64,000 bases of DNA. Source: Brevibacterium sp. XM4083 (GTDB lineage: Bacteria > Actinomycetota > Actinomycetes > Actinomycetales > Brevibacteriaceae). Shown piece by piece: positions 53,635 through 62,089 of the stretch (positions are counted from its first letter, which is position 1; each line of letters starts with the position of its first letter). A program made the position numbers and the translations under genes. The notes beneath the pieces are model-generated. The model ran no database searches and had not been told where the DNA came from. It saw only the letters and a program-made list of their open reading frames with translations. The stretch covers positions 1-64,000 of the forward strand of contig NZ_VFYR02000002.1 of NCBI RefSeq assembly GCF_006489205.2. Direction: 5' to 3'.

Positions 53635-53898
53635 ATGCCATTGTGGATAGTCATCGGGGTCGCGGCGGCGATCTTCGTTCTCGTCATCGTCCTTGCCGCA
53701 TCCTTCGAGCTCTTCAGCTCCGAAGCCGCCGAGGAGACCGATGCTGTGGCCGCCCCGCTGTCCGGTGACTTCACCGTCGCCGACGTCGATGAGCTGAGAT
53801 TCCGTCCGGCACTGCGCGGGTATCGGATGGACGAGGTCGATGCGGCGATCGGCCGCCTGCGCGAACGCATCAGCGAACTGGAAGCCGCGCGCCGTTAA
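53635..53898 (+). CDS. Small DivIVA-domain membrane protein
   Basis: 87 aa. One N-terminal membrane helix (3-24, IVIGVAAAIFVLVIVLAA), then a DivIVA-type segment (DVDELRFRPALRGYRMDEVDAAIGRL, about 50-75) and a short coiled-coil tail (LRERISELEAARR). It matches the small DivIVA-domain protein after folP2 in other actinobacteria (Rv1209 region). Likely membrane-curvature or scaffold related; partner unknown. Three nt before the next gene. Confidence 0.85.
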   Translation: MPLWIVIGVAAAIFVLVIVLAASFELFSSEAAEETDAVAAPLSGDFTVADVDELRFRPALRGYRMDEVDAAIGRLRERISELEAARR

Positions 53899-53901
53899 GC
53901 G

Positions 53902-55137
53902 ATGAGCAGACCCGCAGACCTCCCCGGCATCACCCTCGTCCCCGAAGTCTTCAACTCCTCCCGCCTCCACCGGGCCGGCGTCCTCTTCCTCCAGCTGCCG
54001 CTGTGGGTGCAGGCGCTGACCGTCTACGTCGCCTCGCGGATCGTGAGCATCGCGATCTTCGCCGCAGTCCTGCGCCGGCAGGAGGTCGCCGGCTGGTCGT
54101 CGAGCCCGGTGACGACGACGCTCGGCGACTTCCTCAACTTCTGGGACTCCGCATGGTACGCGCGCATCGCGAGCGAGGGGTACCCCGCAACGCTGCCGGT
54201 CACCGAGACCGGTGACATCATCCAGAACCAGTGGGCCTTCTATCCGCTCCACCCGGCGATCACCGGGGAGCTCGCGCGCCTGACCGGACTGAGCTACGAG
54301 GTCATCTCCCCGCTCGTGTCGACGATCGCCGCGGGCCTGGCCTCGATCGTCATCCTCACGCTCTTCCGCAAGTTCGTTCCGCCCGGACAGGCGCTCACCG
54401 CGCTCGCATTCGTCATGGTCTTCCCGCCCGCGGCGGTGTTCTCCACCGGGTACGCCGAGTCGCTCACCCTCCTGCTCCAGGCCCTGGCCCTCCTCTTCGT
54501 CGTCGAACGCCGCTACCTCACCGCGATCCCCGTCGTCATCCTCATGGACCTCTCCCGGCCCATCGGGGTGGCGTTCTCGTTCTTCATGCTCTTCGTCCTC
54601 ATCGACCGCTTCCTCCGCCGCCGGACCGATCCGTACCCGCTCGGGGAAGTCGTGCGGTCGTGGACGCTCGGCGTGCTCTCGTGCGTCGCCGCCCTCCTCC
54701 ATCCCGTCCATGCGTGGCTGACGACGGGGTCGATGACGGCCTACACCGACACCGAGGCGGCCTGGCACACCGGAACATCGTCCTACTTCGTCCAATGGCT
54801 GGGGGCGGCCAACGGCCTCGTCGGTCCGTTCGGACCGCTCCTCCTCTTCGGCGTCATCGCCGGAATGCTCGCCCTCATCTTCTCGCCTGCGGGTGCCCGG
54901 ATGGGCCGGACGCTGCAGCTCTTCTGCACCGCCTACGGGCTCTACCTGCTCATCTTCTTCACCCCGCAGACCTCGACTCTGCGCCTGCTGCTGCCGCTCT
55001 TCCCGATCGCGCTGACCCTGGCGGCGGTGCGCTCCCGCGGGTACCGCGTCGTCGTCATCGCAGCGTTCATCATGCTCCAGATCGTCTGGGTGGGCTACCT
55101 CTGGCACTTCACTCCGCCCTCCGACCTGCCGCCGTGA
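53902..55137 (+). CDS. PIG-V-like membrane mannosyltransferase
   Basis: 411 aa, about nine to eleven membrane helices. The first luminal loop has FLNFWDSAWYARIASEGYP, the acidic WD motif of GT-C glycosyltransferases, followed by NQWAFYPLHPAI, as in PIG-V mannosyltransferases. Probably transfers a sugar from a polyprenyl carrier to a lipid or cell-wall glycan; acceptor unknown. It occupies the place where glgA/glgC-linked genes lie in M. tuberculosis. Confidence 0.85.
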   Translation: MSRPADLPGITLVPEVFNSSRLHRAGVLFLQLPLWVQALTVYVASRIVSIAIFAAVLRRQEVAGWSSSPVTTTLGDFLNFWDSAWYARIASEGYPATLPVTETGDIIQNQWAFYPLHPAITGELARLTGLSYEVISPLVSTIAAGLASIVILTLFRKFVPPGQALTALAFVMVFPPAAVFSTGYAESLTLLLQALALLFVVERRYLTAIPVVILMDLSRPIGVAFSFFMLFVLIDRFLRRRTDPYPLGEVVRSWTLGVLSCVAALLHPVHAWLTTGSMTAYTDTEAAWHTGTSSYFVQWLGAANGLVGPFGPLLLFGVIAGMLALIFSPAGARMGRTLQLFCTAYGLYLLIFFTPQTSTLRLLLPLFPIALTLAAVRSRGYRVVVIAAFIMLQIVWVGYLWHFTPPSDLPP

Positions 55138-55257
55138 TCTGCGACAATTTCGGCAAGTGTCCCCGTGCGAGTGCGGTTCATGGAATAATCGGACTATCAC
55201 AGTGGGCTGATCGTGTGATCTGTTCACTCTGTTCAAACAACGAAAGGTTGCGCCCAC

Positions 55258-55428
55258 ATGGCAGCTCAGAAACCCCGCACCGGCGACGGACCTCTGGAAG
55301 TCACCAAGGAAGGCCGCGGCATGGTCATGCGGCTTCCGGTGGAGGGCGGTGGCCGGCTCGTGATCGAGCTCAGCGCTGACGAAGCGACGGCGCTGCACGA
55401 CACCCTCGCGGAGACCCTGGGCATCTGA
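55258..55428 (+). CDS. DUF3117 small protein
   Basis: 56 aa, MAAQKPRTGDGPLEVTKE... ending SADEATALHDTLAETLGI. It is a highly conserved actinobacterial family of unknown function (Rv1211-like), present at the same place in the gene order. Basic, soluble, no cysteine. GAAAGG lies 10 nt upstream of the ATG. Followed by a strong terminator. Not covered by long-ORF callers because of its size. Confidence 0.9.
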   Translation: MAAQKPRTGDGPLEVTKEGRGMVMRLPVEGGGRLVIELSADEATALHDTLAETLGI

Positions 55429-55448
55429 CCAGCAGCACAGCCCGCATG

Positions 55449-55483
55449 AGAAGCAGCAGAGACGAATCGTCTCTGCTGCTTCT
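55449..55483 (+). terminator. Strong hairpin after the DUF3117 gene
   Basis: AGAAGCAGCAGAGAC (55449-55463), GAATC loop, GTCTCTGCTGCTTCT (55469-55483); 15 bp perfect stem. Followed by CTGTTGTC, weakly U-rich. It lies between convergent genes and may serve both. Confidence 0.8.
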
Positions 55484-55539
55484 CTGTTGTCGCTGCCCCT
55501 CTGTCGTCAGGGAGCCTGACCTGCGGGTGCGGGATCGGG

Positions 55540-56178
55540 TCAGCGCCACGTCTTCTGCACGGCCAGCAGACCCTCGCCGATCGGCAGCAGGACGCGTTCG
55601 AGCCGCTCCTGGGCGGCCAGCCGGTTGAGCAGACTCCGAGCGGCCTGCGTGCGCGCGGACCGGTCGACCGGGTCGGCGACGCTGCCGGCGAGCAGCGTCT
55701 GGTTGATGACGAGGAGCCCCTGAGCGTCGAGGAGACGCAGCGCCGGTTCGATCATCCGCTCGAGCCCGGTGGGGTCGACGTCGAGGAACACGAGGTCGTA
55801 GGCGCTCGGGGCGAGCCTGAGCAGGACATCCTCGGCGCGTCCGCTCATCAGCCGCAGCCGGCCGGGACGGATGCCGGCAAGGTCGATGAGGTCGCGGGCA
55901 GCGCCCTGCGCGGTGGAGTTCGTGTCGATCGAGGTGAGTATCCCGGCGTTCGGCATGCCGCGCAGCAACGCGAGCGTCGACGTTCCGGTTCCCGTGCCGA
56001 CCTCGACCGCGGCGACGGGGCCGAGGAGGCGTGCGAGCAGGGTGAGGGTGGCCGAGGTCGTCTGGGACACCGGACTGATCCCGTACTCGTGGGAGAGGGT
56101 CCGGGCGGCGTCGAGAAGCGCGTCAGGTCCGTTGTACTGCTCGGCGAACGTCACATCACCGGCATGCTCACGTGACAA
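55540..56178 (-). CDS. Class I SAM-dependent O-methyltransferase (family 3)
   Basis: 212 aa from TTG 56178, chosen because GAGGGG lies 5 nt upstream; a GTG inside (VTFAEQ) is less likely. SAM-binding AVEVGTGTGTSTLALLRGMP, metal/catalytic LVFLDVDPTGLER, and LLVINQTLLAG (where family members often have DN). Close in type to Rv1220c. A small-molecule O-methyltransferase of unknown substrate; the M. tuberculosis sigE-rseA genes that usually follow are absent. Confidence 0.85.
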   Translation of the reverse strand: MSREHAGDVTFAEQYNGPDALLDAARTLSHEYGISPVSQTTSATLTLLARLLGPVAAVEVGTGTGTSTLALLRGMPNAGILTSIDTNSTAQGAARDLIDLAGIRPGRLRLMSGRAEDVLLRLAPSAYDLVFLDVDPTGLERMIEPALRLLDAQGLLVINQTLLAGSVADPVDRSARTQAARSLLNRLAAQERLERVLLPIGEGLLAVQKTWR

Positions 56179-56210
56179 TCGACCCCTCGCTTTCCGCTGC
56201 TGCTCAACCG

Positions 56211-56549
56211 TCAGTCTAACCGCTCCTCGGGGTCTGTTCCGTGGCGCACCCACAGCGCGTCGAGATCCTCGGCACTGAGAAACGCCGAGGTGAGCGCCTT
56301 CTCCTGGGTGTGAGCGGTGGCTTCGGCCCGCCAGTGGTCCCGGGCGCGTCCGAGCAGCGGCGCCGGCAGCGCACCGGCGGCGTTGACGACGCGCCACCAC
56401 GTGACGTTCGCCCCGTACTCCTTCATCACCCGGCCCACGTAACGGGGTGAACAGGCGGCGACGACGCCGACGGTGCCGTAGCTGACGACGCGGCCGGTGG
56501 GCACGAGTTCGACGATGCGCAGCACGCGTTCGACGACGACCTCGTCCAC
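56211..56549 (-). CDS. Alkyltransferase-like (ATL) protein, MGMT family
   Basis: 112 aa. Corresponds to the DNA-binding domain of O6-alkylguanine methyltransferase: RVVSYGTVGVVAACSPRYVGRVMKEYG, then VTWWRVVNAAGALP. The PCHR active-site Cys is replaced by Trp (TWWRV), as in ATL proteins that flag alkylated guanine for nucleotide excision repair but do not repair it. Separated from the O-methyltransferase start by 32 nt on the same strand. Confidence 0.88.
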   Translation of the reverse strand: MDEVVVERVLRIVELVPTGRVVSYGTVGVVAACSPRYVGRVMKEYGANVTWWRVVNAAGALPAPLLGRARDHWRAEATAHTQEKALTSAFLSAEDLDALWVRHGTDPEERLD

Positions 56550-56607
56550 GGCTCAACTCCTTGCGAACGGGGACACGACCTGAGAACGAGCATACTGTCA
56601 GCGGCGT

Positions 56608-56620
56608 TAGAATGGAGATC
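56608..56620 (+). promoter_or_regulatory. Leaderless-type -10 of tatB
   Basis: TAGAAT (56608-56613), 7 nt (GGAGATC), ATG at 56621. The GGAG could also act as a ribosome-binding site if the transcript starts further upstream. Confidence 0.5.
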
Positions 56621-57097
56621 ATGTTTGGCGTCAACGGCACCGAGATGGTCATCCTCGTGATCGTCGCACTCGTAGTGATCGGCCCCAAACGCCTCCCCGA
56701 ATACGCGCAGAAGCTGCGCGACCTCGTGCGCCAGCTCCGCCGCATGGCCGAGGGCGCGAAGGACAACGTCAAACGCGACTTCGGCGACGACTTCAAGGAT
56801 GTCGACTGGCAGAAGCTCGACCCCCGTCAGTACGACCCGCGTCGCATCGTCCGTGAGGCCCTCGTCGAAGAGGATTCGGCGATCCGTGAGGCCAAGCGCC
56901 GCGAGGAGCTCGCCGCTCCCGCCTCGCAGGACGATACGGAGAACCCGAACGGTGCAGCCGGAACCGGTGCTGCAGGGGGAGCTGCCGGCGGGGCTGCCGG
57001 TGCCCCGGCAGCGGCCTCGCCGATCGAGCGGTTCCAGGCCCAGCATGTGCGCCGCAATCGCGCCGAGGCGGCCCCCTTCGACTCCGAAGCCACCTGA
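56621..57097 (+). CDS. tatB: Sec-independent protein translocase TatB-like
   Basis: 158 aa from ATG 56621 (MFGVNGTEMVILVIVALVVIGPKRLPEYAQKL); an ATG at 56612 is 3 codons upstream. One membrane helix, the hinge GPKRLPE, then an amphipathic helix (LRDLVRQLRRMAEGAK) and a long Gly/Ala-rich tail (105-140). These features fit TatB of the Tat pathway for folded proteins. Divergent from the ATL gene. Confidence 0.9.
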   Translation: MFGVNGTEMVILVIVALVVIGPKRLPEYAQKLRDLVRQLRRMAEGAKDNVKRDFGDDFKDVDWQKLDPRQYDPRRIVREALVEEDSAIREAKRREELAAPASQDDTENPNGAAGTGAAGGAAGGAAGAPAAASPIERFQAQHVRRNRAEAAPFDSEAT

Positions 57098-57130
57098 CTG
57101 GGCCCTCGTCTCCTCTGCCGCCTCAGGGGA

Positions 57131-57174
57131 CAGAGCAATGGCCCCGTCACGTCGGTGACGGGGCCATTGCTCTG
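57131..57174. terminator. 20-bp hairpin between tatB and the deacetylase gene
   Basis: Perfect stem CAGAGCAATGGCCCCGTCAC (57131-57150) with 57155-57174, 4-nt GTCG loop. It lies between convergent genes and may terminate both; no U-run on either strand. Confidence 0.75.
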
Positions 57175-57255
57175 TGGGCGCAGCGCGCCGCGAGCGGTTG
57201 AAGGACTGTGCGCCTCAATGCCTGATCGGCTGCAGTGCTCCCGCGCGGCGCGCCC

Positions 57256-58740
57256 TCAGTTGCGGTGGACGGCCGGGTGTTCGGGGTTCGAGCACAGGAC
57301 TGTGGCATAGCCGCGGCAGAAGTACTCGGCACCGCTCTCCATCGTCTTCGGAGCGAACAGATCCGACACGGTGACGGCGTAGAGCCCCTCATCGGCGACG
57401 GTCTTGAAGACCTCCGGTGCCGCATCGATCGTCGTCGGATGGATCGAGTGCATGAGCACGACCGAGCCGGGCTTCGCCGCAGCGCGGACCGCGTCGACGA
57501 TCATCGACGCGCTCTTGTGCCGCCAGTCCTCGGTGTCGACGTCCCACATGATCGCGGGATGGTCGATGGCCTTCGCCGAGGCCTTCGACATCGCGCCGTA
57601 GGGCGGGCGCATGACGGTGACCTTGCCGCCGCCGGCCTTCTCGATCGCCTTGTCGGTGTCGCCGATCTGCTTCTTCACCGTGTCGGGACTCTGCTTCGAC
57701 AGCTGCGGGTGGCTCCACGAGTGGTTGCCGAGCTCGTGTCCGGCCTCGGCCATGCGACCGACGACCCCGGGATTGTGCTCAACGTTCTTGCCGAGGAGGA
57801 AGTACGTGAGACGGATCTTCGCGTCCTTCGCATCGGCGAGCAGCTTGTCCTCGATCGAGGTCTCTCCCGGACCGTCGTCGTAGGTCAGGGCCACGCACGG
57901 AAGCAGGGCGCACGAGTAGTCGGGGTCGCGCTCATCCGCGCCCTGCGGCAGGTTGACCGGAGTGTGCAGCGCTGCCGTCACCGTCTGGCCGAGAGCGGTG
58001 AGATCGTCGGTGCCCACCGGCTCGCCGTCGACTGTCAGCGCACCGGTCTCATCGGCGCCGATCGCTCCAGGATCCGTCTTCGCCGTGAAGAGGTCGGCGG
58101 CCTCGACGGTCGTGTCCTTGGCGAGGTCGGTGACGAACACCGTCGTCGCTGCCGCCGACGGCGTCGAGCTCGGAGAGGGTGTCGCGGTGCCAGGGGCTCC
58201 GAGCTGCGGATCGCTCGGTGCGCGGTTCTCGGTCACGGCACTGATGAGGTAGTCACCGCCGGCGGTGAGGACGCGGTTGCTGTAGTCGACTTCTCCGCCG
58301 GTGCCGCCGGGGGCCGGCGCCGAGGCGGTCGGCTGCGCCGTGGTCGCTCCGGGCGCGATGAACTTCGAGACCTCCCAGCGCTCGGAGGGGTCGGTGACGA
58401 CGGGGCTGAAGGCCTTGCGGTCGCCGAACGCGCCGGCGGATTCGAAGCCGCCGAGCACGACCTTCTCCGTGGCCTCGGCCAGGGACTTCGCACCGGGCAG
58501 ACCGAAGAGGTGCGCGTCGGAGCTCGGCGTCGTCTTCGCATCGACGACGGCGTAGCTGCGCAGCGCCGACGTGAGCGTCTGCCGGTTGTCCTCGGCGGTC
58601 GACTGCCGCTCCTGCGACGCGGACGAACCGTCGCGGGTGCCGTCGGCGACGACGCAGCCCGACAGCAGCGTGAGGGCAGCAGTGACGGCGGTCAGGGCGG
58701 TGAGGGGACGGAGGGCACGACGACGCGAAGGGAATGTCAA
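57256..58740 (-). CDS. Polysaccharide deacetylase (NodB) lipoprotein
   Basis: 494 aa from a TTG start with TAGGACC upstream. Lipobox LSGC at about 26-29. Residues 45-270 form an N-terminal domain of unknown type (contains TAGGDYLISAVTENRAPSD). The C-terminal NodB domain has ALTYDDGPG (catalytic/metal Asp), HELGNHSWSHPQL (metal His), RPPYGAMS, and LMHSIHPTTI. Likely N-deacetylates peptidoglycan or another cell-wall polysaccharide outside the membrane. A -10 TAGACT is at 58787-58782 on the minus strand. Confidence 0.9.
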   Translation of the reverse strand: MTFPSRRRALRPLTALTAVTAALTLLSGCVVADGTRDGSSASQERQSTAEDNRQTLTSALRSYAVVDAKTTPSSDAHLFGLPGAKSLAEATEKVVLGGFESAGAFGDRKAFSPVVTDPSERWEVSKFIAPGATTAQPTASAPAPGGTGGEVDYSNRVLTAGGDYLISAVTENRAPSDPQLGAPGTATPSPSSTPSAAATTVFVTDLAKDTTVEAADLFTAKTDPGAIGADETGALTVDGEPVGTDDLTALGQTVTAALHTPVNLPQGADERDPDYSCALLPCVALTYDDGPGETSIEDKLLADAKDAKIRLTYFLLGKNVEHNPGVVGRMAEAGHELGNHSWSHPQLSKQSPDTVKKQIGDTDKAIEKAGGGKVTVMRPPYGAMSKASAKAIDHPAIMWDVDTEDWRHKSASMIVDAVRAAAKPGSVVLMHSIHPTTIDAAPEVFKTVADEGLYAVTVSDLFAPKTMESGAEYFCRGYATVLCSNPEHPAVHRN

Positions 58741-58820
58741 AGAGAGGTCCTAAAAGCGACAGTGGGGGATGCTCGCCATTCAGTCTAAGGGACTGCCCTG
58801 ACACGCCCACGACAGCGGCA

Positions 58821-58853
58821 GTGAGGCCTCTCACCTGCTCTGATGGGCCTCAC
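58821..58853. other. Inverted repeat downstream of mrp
   Basis: GTGAGGCC (58821-58828) pairs with GGCCTCAC (58846-58853), 17-nt loop. It is about 130 nt beyond the mrp stop, in a 242-bp gap (58741-58982) otherwise without recognisable features. Confidence 0.3.
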
Positions 58854-58982
58854 CAGCGATGACGGGGGCGCTGCTCGACCGTCGTGAGACAGATCTCAGG
58901 GCAGAGATCACACCGGAGTTGCACGATTGTGATCACCGATGATGTGCAGTGACGGCGATGTGACGTGATCGTCGGCGTGTCG

Positions 58983-60110
58983 TCACACGGGGCTGAGGCC
59001 GAGCGAGCGTCCGGAGAGGCCGCGCGAGCGCTGCGCGAGGCGGTCGGCGAGGGAGTCGAACGCCTGCGCGGCAGGGGAGTCGGGGCGGCTGAGCACGACG
59101 GGCGTGCCCGCATCGGAGCCCTCCCGCACGAGGGTGTCGAGGGGGATCTGCGTGAGCAGCTCCACCTCGGTGTTCGTCGTGGCGGCGAGATTCGCGGCCA
59201 CGGTCTCGCCTCCGCCGGTGCCGAAGACGTCCATCCGGGTGCCGTCGGGCAGCTCCATCCACGACATGTTCTCGATGACCCCGGCGATCGGCTGGTTCGT
59301 CTGCGTGGCGATCGCGCCGGCCCGCTCGGCGACCTGCGCCGAGGCCTGCTGCGGGGTGGTGACGACGAGGAGTTCGGAGCTCGGCAGCAGCTGGGCCACG
59401 GAGATCGCGATGTCACCGGTGCCCGGGGGCAGGTCGAGGAGCAGGATGTCGAGGTCGCCCCAGAAGACATCCGTGAGGAACTGCTGGAGGGCGCGGTGGA
59501 GCATCGGCCCCCGCCACACGACGGCCTGGTTGCCGGGGACGAACATCCCGATGCTCATCACCTTCACGTCATGGGCGACCTGCGGGATGATCATGTCGTC
59601 GACGCGGGTGGGCTGCCCGGACAGGCCGAGCATCGTCGGGATCGAGAAGCCGTAGATGTCGGCGTCGACGAGGCCCACGCGCAGTCCCTTCGCGGCCAGC
59701 GCCGCAGCGAGGTTGGCCGTCACCGAGGACTTGCCGACCCCGCCCTTGCCGGAGGCGACGGCATAGACCTTCGTCAGCGACTCCGGCTTCGCGAACGGCA
59801 CCTCCCGGGTGCCGCCGGGGCCCTGGAGCTTCTCCCGCATGGCGGTGCGCTGTTCGGGGGTCATCGTCCCGAGCTCGACGACCACCTCGGTGACGCCGTC
59901 GAGTCTGCCCACGGCCGCCTCGGTGTCCCGGGTGATCGTGTCCTTGAGCGGGCAGCCGGAGATCGTGAGGAGAACGGTGACGGTGACGGTGCCGCCGTTG
60001 ACGGCGATGTCGGAGACCATGTCGAGGTCGACGATGTTCCGCCGGATCTCGGGGTCGATGACGGTGGTGAGGGCCTCCCTCACGGCGTCGATGGTCGGGG
60101 CGCTGCTCAT
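58983..60110 (-). CDS. mrp: Mrp/ApbC family P-loop Fe-S carrier ATPase
   Basis: 375 aa. N-terminal DUF59 domain (about 5-85), then a deviant Walker A (GKGGVGKSSVTANLA at about 135) and Walker B-like LLLDLPPGTGDI. The usual CxxC Fe-S motif after MSW is missing: the segment reads MSWMELPDGTRMDVFG, the actinobacterial form. Fe-S cluster transfer is the family role, but direct cluster binding by the canonical cysteines is not possible here. Overlaps the DUF1003 stop by one base (TGATG). Confidence 0.92.
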   Translation of the reverse strand: MSSAPTIDAVREALTTVIDPEIRRNIVDLDMVSDIAVNGGTVTVTVLLTISGCPLKDTITRDTEAAVGRLDGVTEVVVELGTMTPEQRTAMREKLQGPGGTREVPFAKPESLTKVYAVASGKGGVGKSSVTANLAAALAAKGLRVGLVDADIYGFSIPTMLGLSGQPTRVDDMIIPQVAHDVKVMSIGMFVPGNQAVVWRGPMLHRALQQFLTDVFWGDLDILLLDLPPGTGDIAISVAQLLPSSELLVVTTPQQASAQVAERAGAIATQTNQPIAGVIENMSWMELPDGTRMDVFGTGGGETVAANLAATTNTEVELLTQIPLDTLVREGSDAGTPVVLSRPDSPAAQAFDSLADRLAQRSRGLSGRSLGLSPV

Positions 60111-60643
60111 CAGCGGCCTCCCTTCGTGTCGCGCGGGCTGTGGTCGTCTGTCGCGCCGCTGTCCTTGGCGGCGTCCTCTTCGAGCTCCTTGAGCAGGTCT
60201 CTGAGCTCGGAGCGGATGAAGTCGCGGGTGGCGACCTCGCGCATCGCGATGCGCAGGGCCGCGACCTCACGGGCGAGGTATTCGGTGTCGGCGAGGTTGC
60301 GCTCGGCCCGCTGCCGGTCGTGCTCGAACTCGACGCGGTCGCGGTCGGCGCTGCGGTTCTCGGCGAGCAGGATGAGCGGGGCCGCGTACGAGGCCTGCAG
60401 GGAGAGGATGAGGGTGAGCAGGGTGAAGTTGAGCGAACGCGGATCGAACTGCACCGCCTCGGGCAGCAGCGTGTTCCACAGCAGCCACACGGCACAGAAC
60501 ACCGTCATTCCGACGAGGAACGCCGGGGTGCCCATGAAGCGGGCGAACGCCTCGGCGCCGCGGCCGAAGGTCTCCGGGGAGATCGCGAACCGGGGCAGCT
60601 TGCGCTTCGAGGAGCGGGGGACGTCGAAATCGTCGGTCGGCAT
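60110..60643 (-). CDS. DUF1003 membrane protein
   Basis: 177 aa. Two membrane helices (about 35-75) with PAFLVGMTVFCAVWLLWNTLLP and LTLILSLQASYAAPLILLAENRSADRDR, the DUF1003 signature, then a long helical cytoplasmic C-terminus. Function unknown. Coupled to mrp and separated by 2 nt from the MgtE_N gene, giving the operon MgtE_N-DUF1003-mrp. Confidence 0.9.
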   Translation of the reverse strand: MPTDDFDVPRSSKRKLPRFAISPETFGRGAEAFARFMGTPAFLVGMTVFCAVWLLWNTLLPEAVQFDPRSLNFTLLTLILSLQASYAAPLILLAENRSADRDRVEFEHDRQRAERNLADTEYLAREVAALRIAMREVATRDFIRSELRDLLKELEEDAAKDSGATDDHSPRDTKGGR

Positions 60644-60645
60644 GG

Positions 60646-61923
60646 TTACCCCCTTCTGTGGTCGTCGCGGCCGGTCGTGCGCCAGTCCTCGGGCAGCAGC
60701 TCGTCGAGGACGTCATCGACGGTGACGACGCCGATGAGTCGATCGTTCTCGTCGGTGATCGGCACCGACACCAGATTGTACGCCGCGAGGAACTTCGTCA
60801 CCTCGGCCAGCGGGGTGTCCGGCGGCATCGGGTCGACTTCGGTGTCGAGCATGATGCCGACCGCCTCGTGCGGCGGATGGCGCAGCATCTCCTGGATGTG
60901 GACGAGACCGAGGTACTTGCCGGTCGGGGTCTCGATCGGCTGACGGCACACGAAGATCGCCGCGGCGAGCGCCGGCGGGAGATCCTCGCGGCGGACGTGG
61001 GCGAGTGCCTCGGCGACCGTCGTCTCCGGGGTGAGGATGACCGGTTCGGTCGTCATCAGACCACCGGCGGTGTGCTCGTCGTAGGAGAGCAGGGTGCGCA
61101 CGTCCTCGGCGTCGTCGGGCTCCATGAGGGTGAGGAACTGCTCGGCCTGTTCGTCGGTGAGCTCGCCGAGGAGGTCGGCGGCGTCATCGGGCTCCATCTC
61201 CTCGAGGACGACGACGGCTCTCTCCGTGTCGAGGGCGGAGAGGAGTTCGACCTGGGTCTCGTCCGGCAGCTCCTCGATGACATCGGCAAGGCGCTCGTCG
61301 TCGAGGGCGCGGGCGACCTGGAGGCGGCGCTCGGGCGTCATCTCGAAGAGGACGTCGGCGAGGTCGGCCGGCTTCGTGTCCTGGTACGCGGCGATGAGCT
61401 GCGTGGCCTCCTGATCGTGGGCGGAGTCCGCGGGATGGTCGGCATCCGTCCAGGAGATCTGCATCGTCTCCCCGCGCCGGCGGAAGGCGGAGAAGGCGCT
61501 GCTGCGCTCCTGGACGCGACGGACGAAGAGGCGGGTGACCTCCCAGTCGCGGTTGACCTGCTGCTCGATGCCGACGTCCTCGATCTGGACGGGGGAGTCG
61601 TCCTCGCGCAGGCGCAGACGGCGGTCGAGGAGGTCGTTGACGACGAGGGTCTCCGAGCGGCGCTGCTCGAACCGGCGCATGTTGACCAGGCCCGTGGTGA
61701 TGACCTGACCGGCATCGATCGAGGTCACCCGGCCCATCGGCACGAACACCCGGCGTCGTCCGGGCACCTCGACGACGAGCCCGATGACGCGGGGGTACTG
61801 GCGCATCGTCGTGCGGTAGACGATGACGACGTCGCGCACGCGACCCACCTGATCGCCGAGGGGATCGAAGACCGGGGCGGAGATGAGGCGGGCGACGAAG
61901 ACGCGTTTCGAGGAGCCACTCAT
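60646..61923 (-). CDS. MgtE N-domain/CBS protein without membrane channel
   Basis: 425 aa. A PRC-barrel-like N-terminus (ARLISAPVFDPLGDQVGRVRDVVI), the MgtE_N helical domain (about 165-275, repeated ALDDERLADVIEELPDETQ-type segments), and two CBS domains (about 280-415; MTTEPVILTPETTVAEALAHV, VPITDENDRLIGVVTVDDVL). The transmembrane MgtE channel is absent, so it cannot itself transport Mg2+; a sensory or scaffold role is likely. Leaderless promoter. Confidence 0.9.
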   Translation of the reverse strand: MSGSSKRVFVARLISAPVFDPLGDQVGRVRDVVIVYRTTMRQYPRVIGLVVEVPGRRRVFVPMGRVTSIDAGQVITTGLVNMRRFEQRRSETLVVNDLLDRRLRLREDDSPVQIEDVGIEQQVNRDWEVTRLFVRRVQERSSAFSAFRRRGETMQISWTDADHPADSAHDQEATQLIAAYQDTKPADLADVLFEMTPERRLQVARALDDERLADVIEELPDETQVELLSALDTERAVVVLEEMEPDDAADLLGELTDEQAEQFLTLMEPDDAEDVRTLLSYDEHTAGGLMTTEPVILTPETTVAEALAHVRREDLPPALAAAIFVCRQPIETPTGKYLGLVHIQEMLRHPPHEAVGIMLDTEVDPMPPDTPLAEVTKFLAAYNLVSVPITDENDRLIGVVTVDDVLDELLPEDWRTTGRDDHRRG

Positions 61924-61936
61924 ATCCTCAAGCCTA
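61924..61936 (-). promoter_or_regulatory. Leaderless-type -10 of the MgtE_N operon
   Basis: On the minus strand TAGGCT (61936-61931), 7 nt, then ATG ending at 61923. Identical hexamer and spacing to dapD and dapE. Confidence 0.55.
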
Positions 61937-62006
61937 CTTCGTGGTCAGGCACCGCGCCGCGTCGTCCGCATCACGTTCCGTTCACCAAGTCGTCTTGTCG
62001 CTGTCA

Positions 62007-62034
62007 TTGAGGTTTCTCCCAGTCTCCCTAGGGT
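62007..62034 (+). promoter_or_regulatory. Promoter of the metallophosphoesterase gene
   Basis: TTGAGG (62007-62012), 16-nt spacer, TAGGGT (62029-62034), about 55 nt before the ATG. Confidence 0.45.
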
Positions 62035-62089
62035 CGTGTCTCGGCACGTGCAATCCCGACCCCAGCAGGACGACGAGAAGGAGACACAC

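Noticed and set aside
55211..55230. CRP-like TGTGATCTGTTCAC before the DUF3117 gene
   Set aside because: The spacer between half-sites is 5 nt rather than 6 and the second half-site is incomplete.
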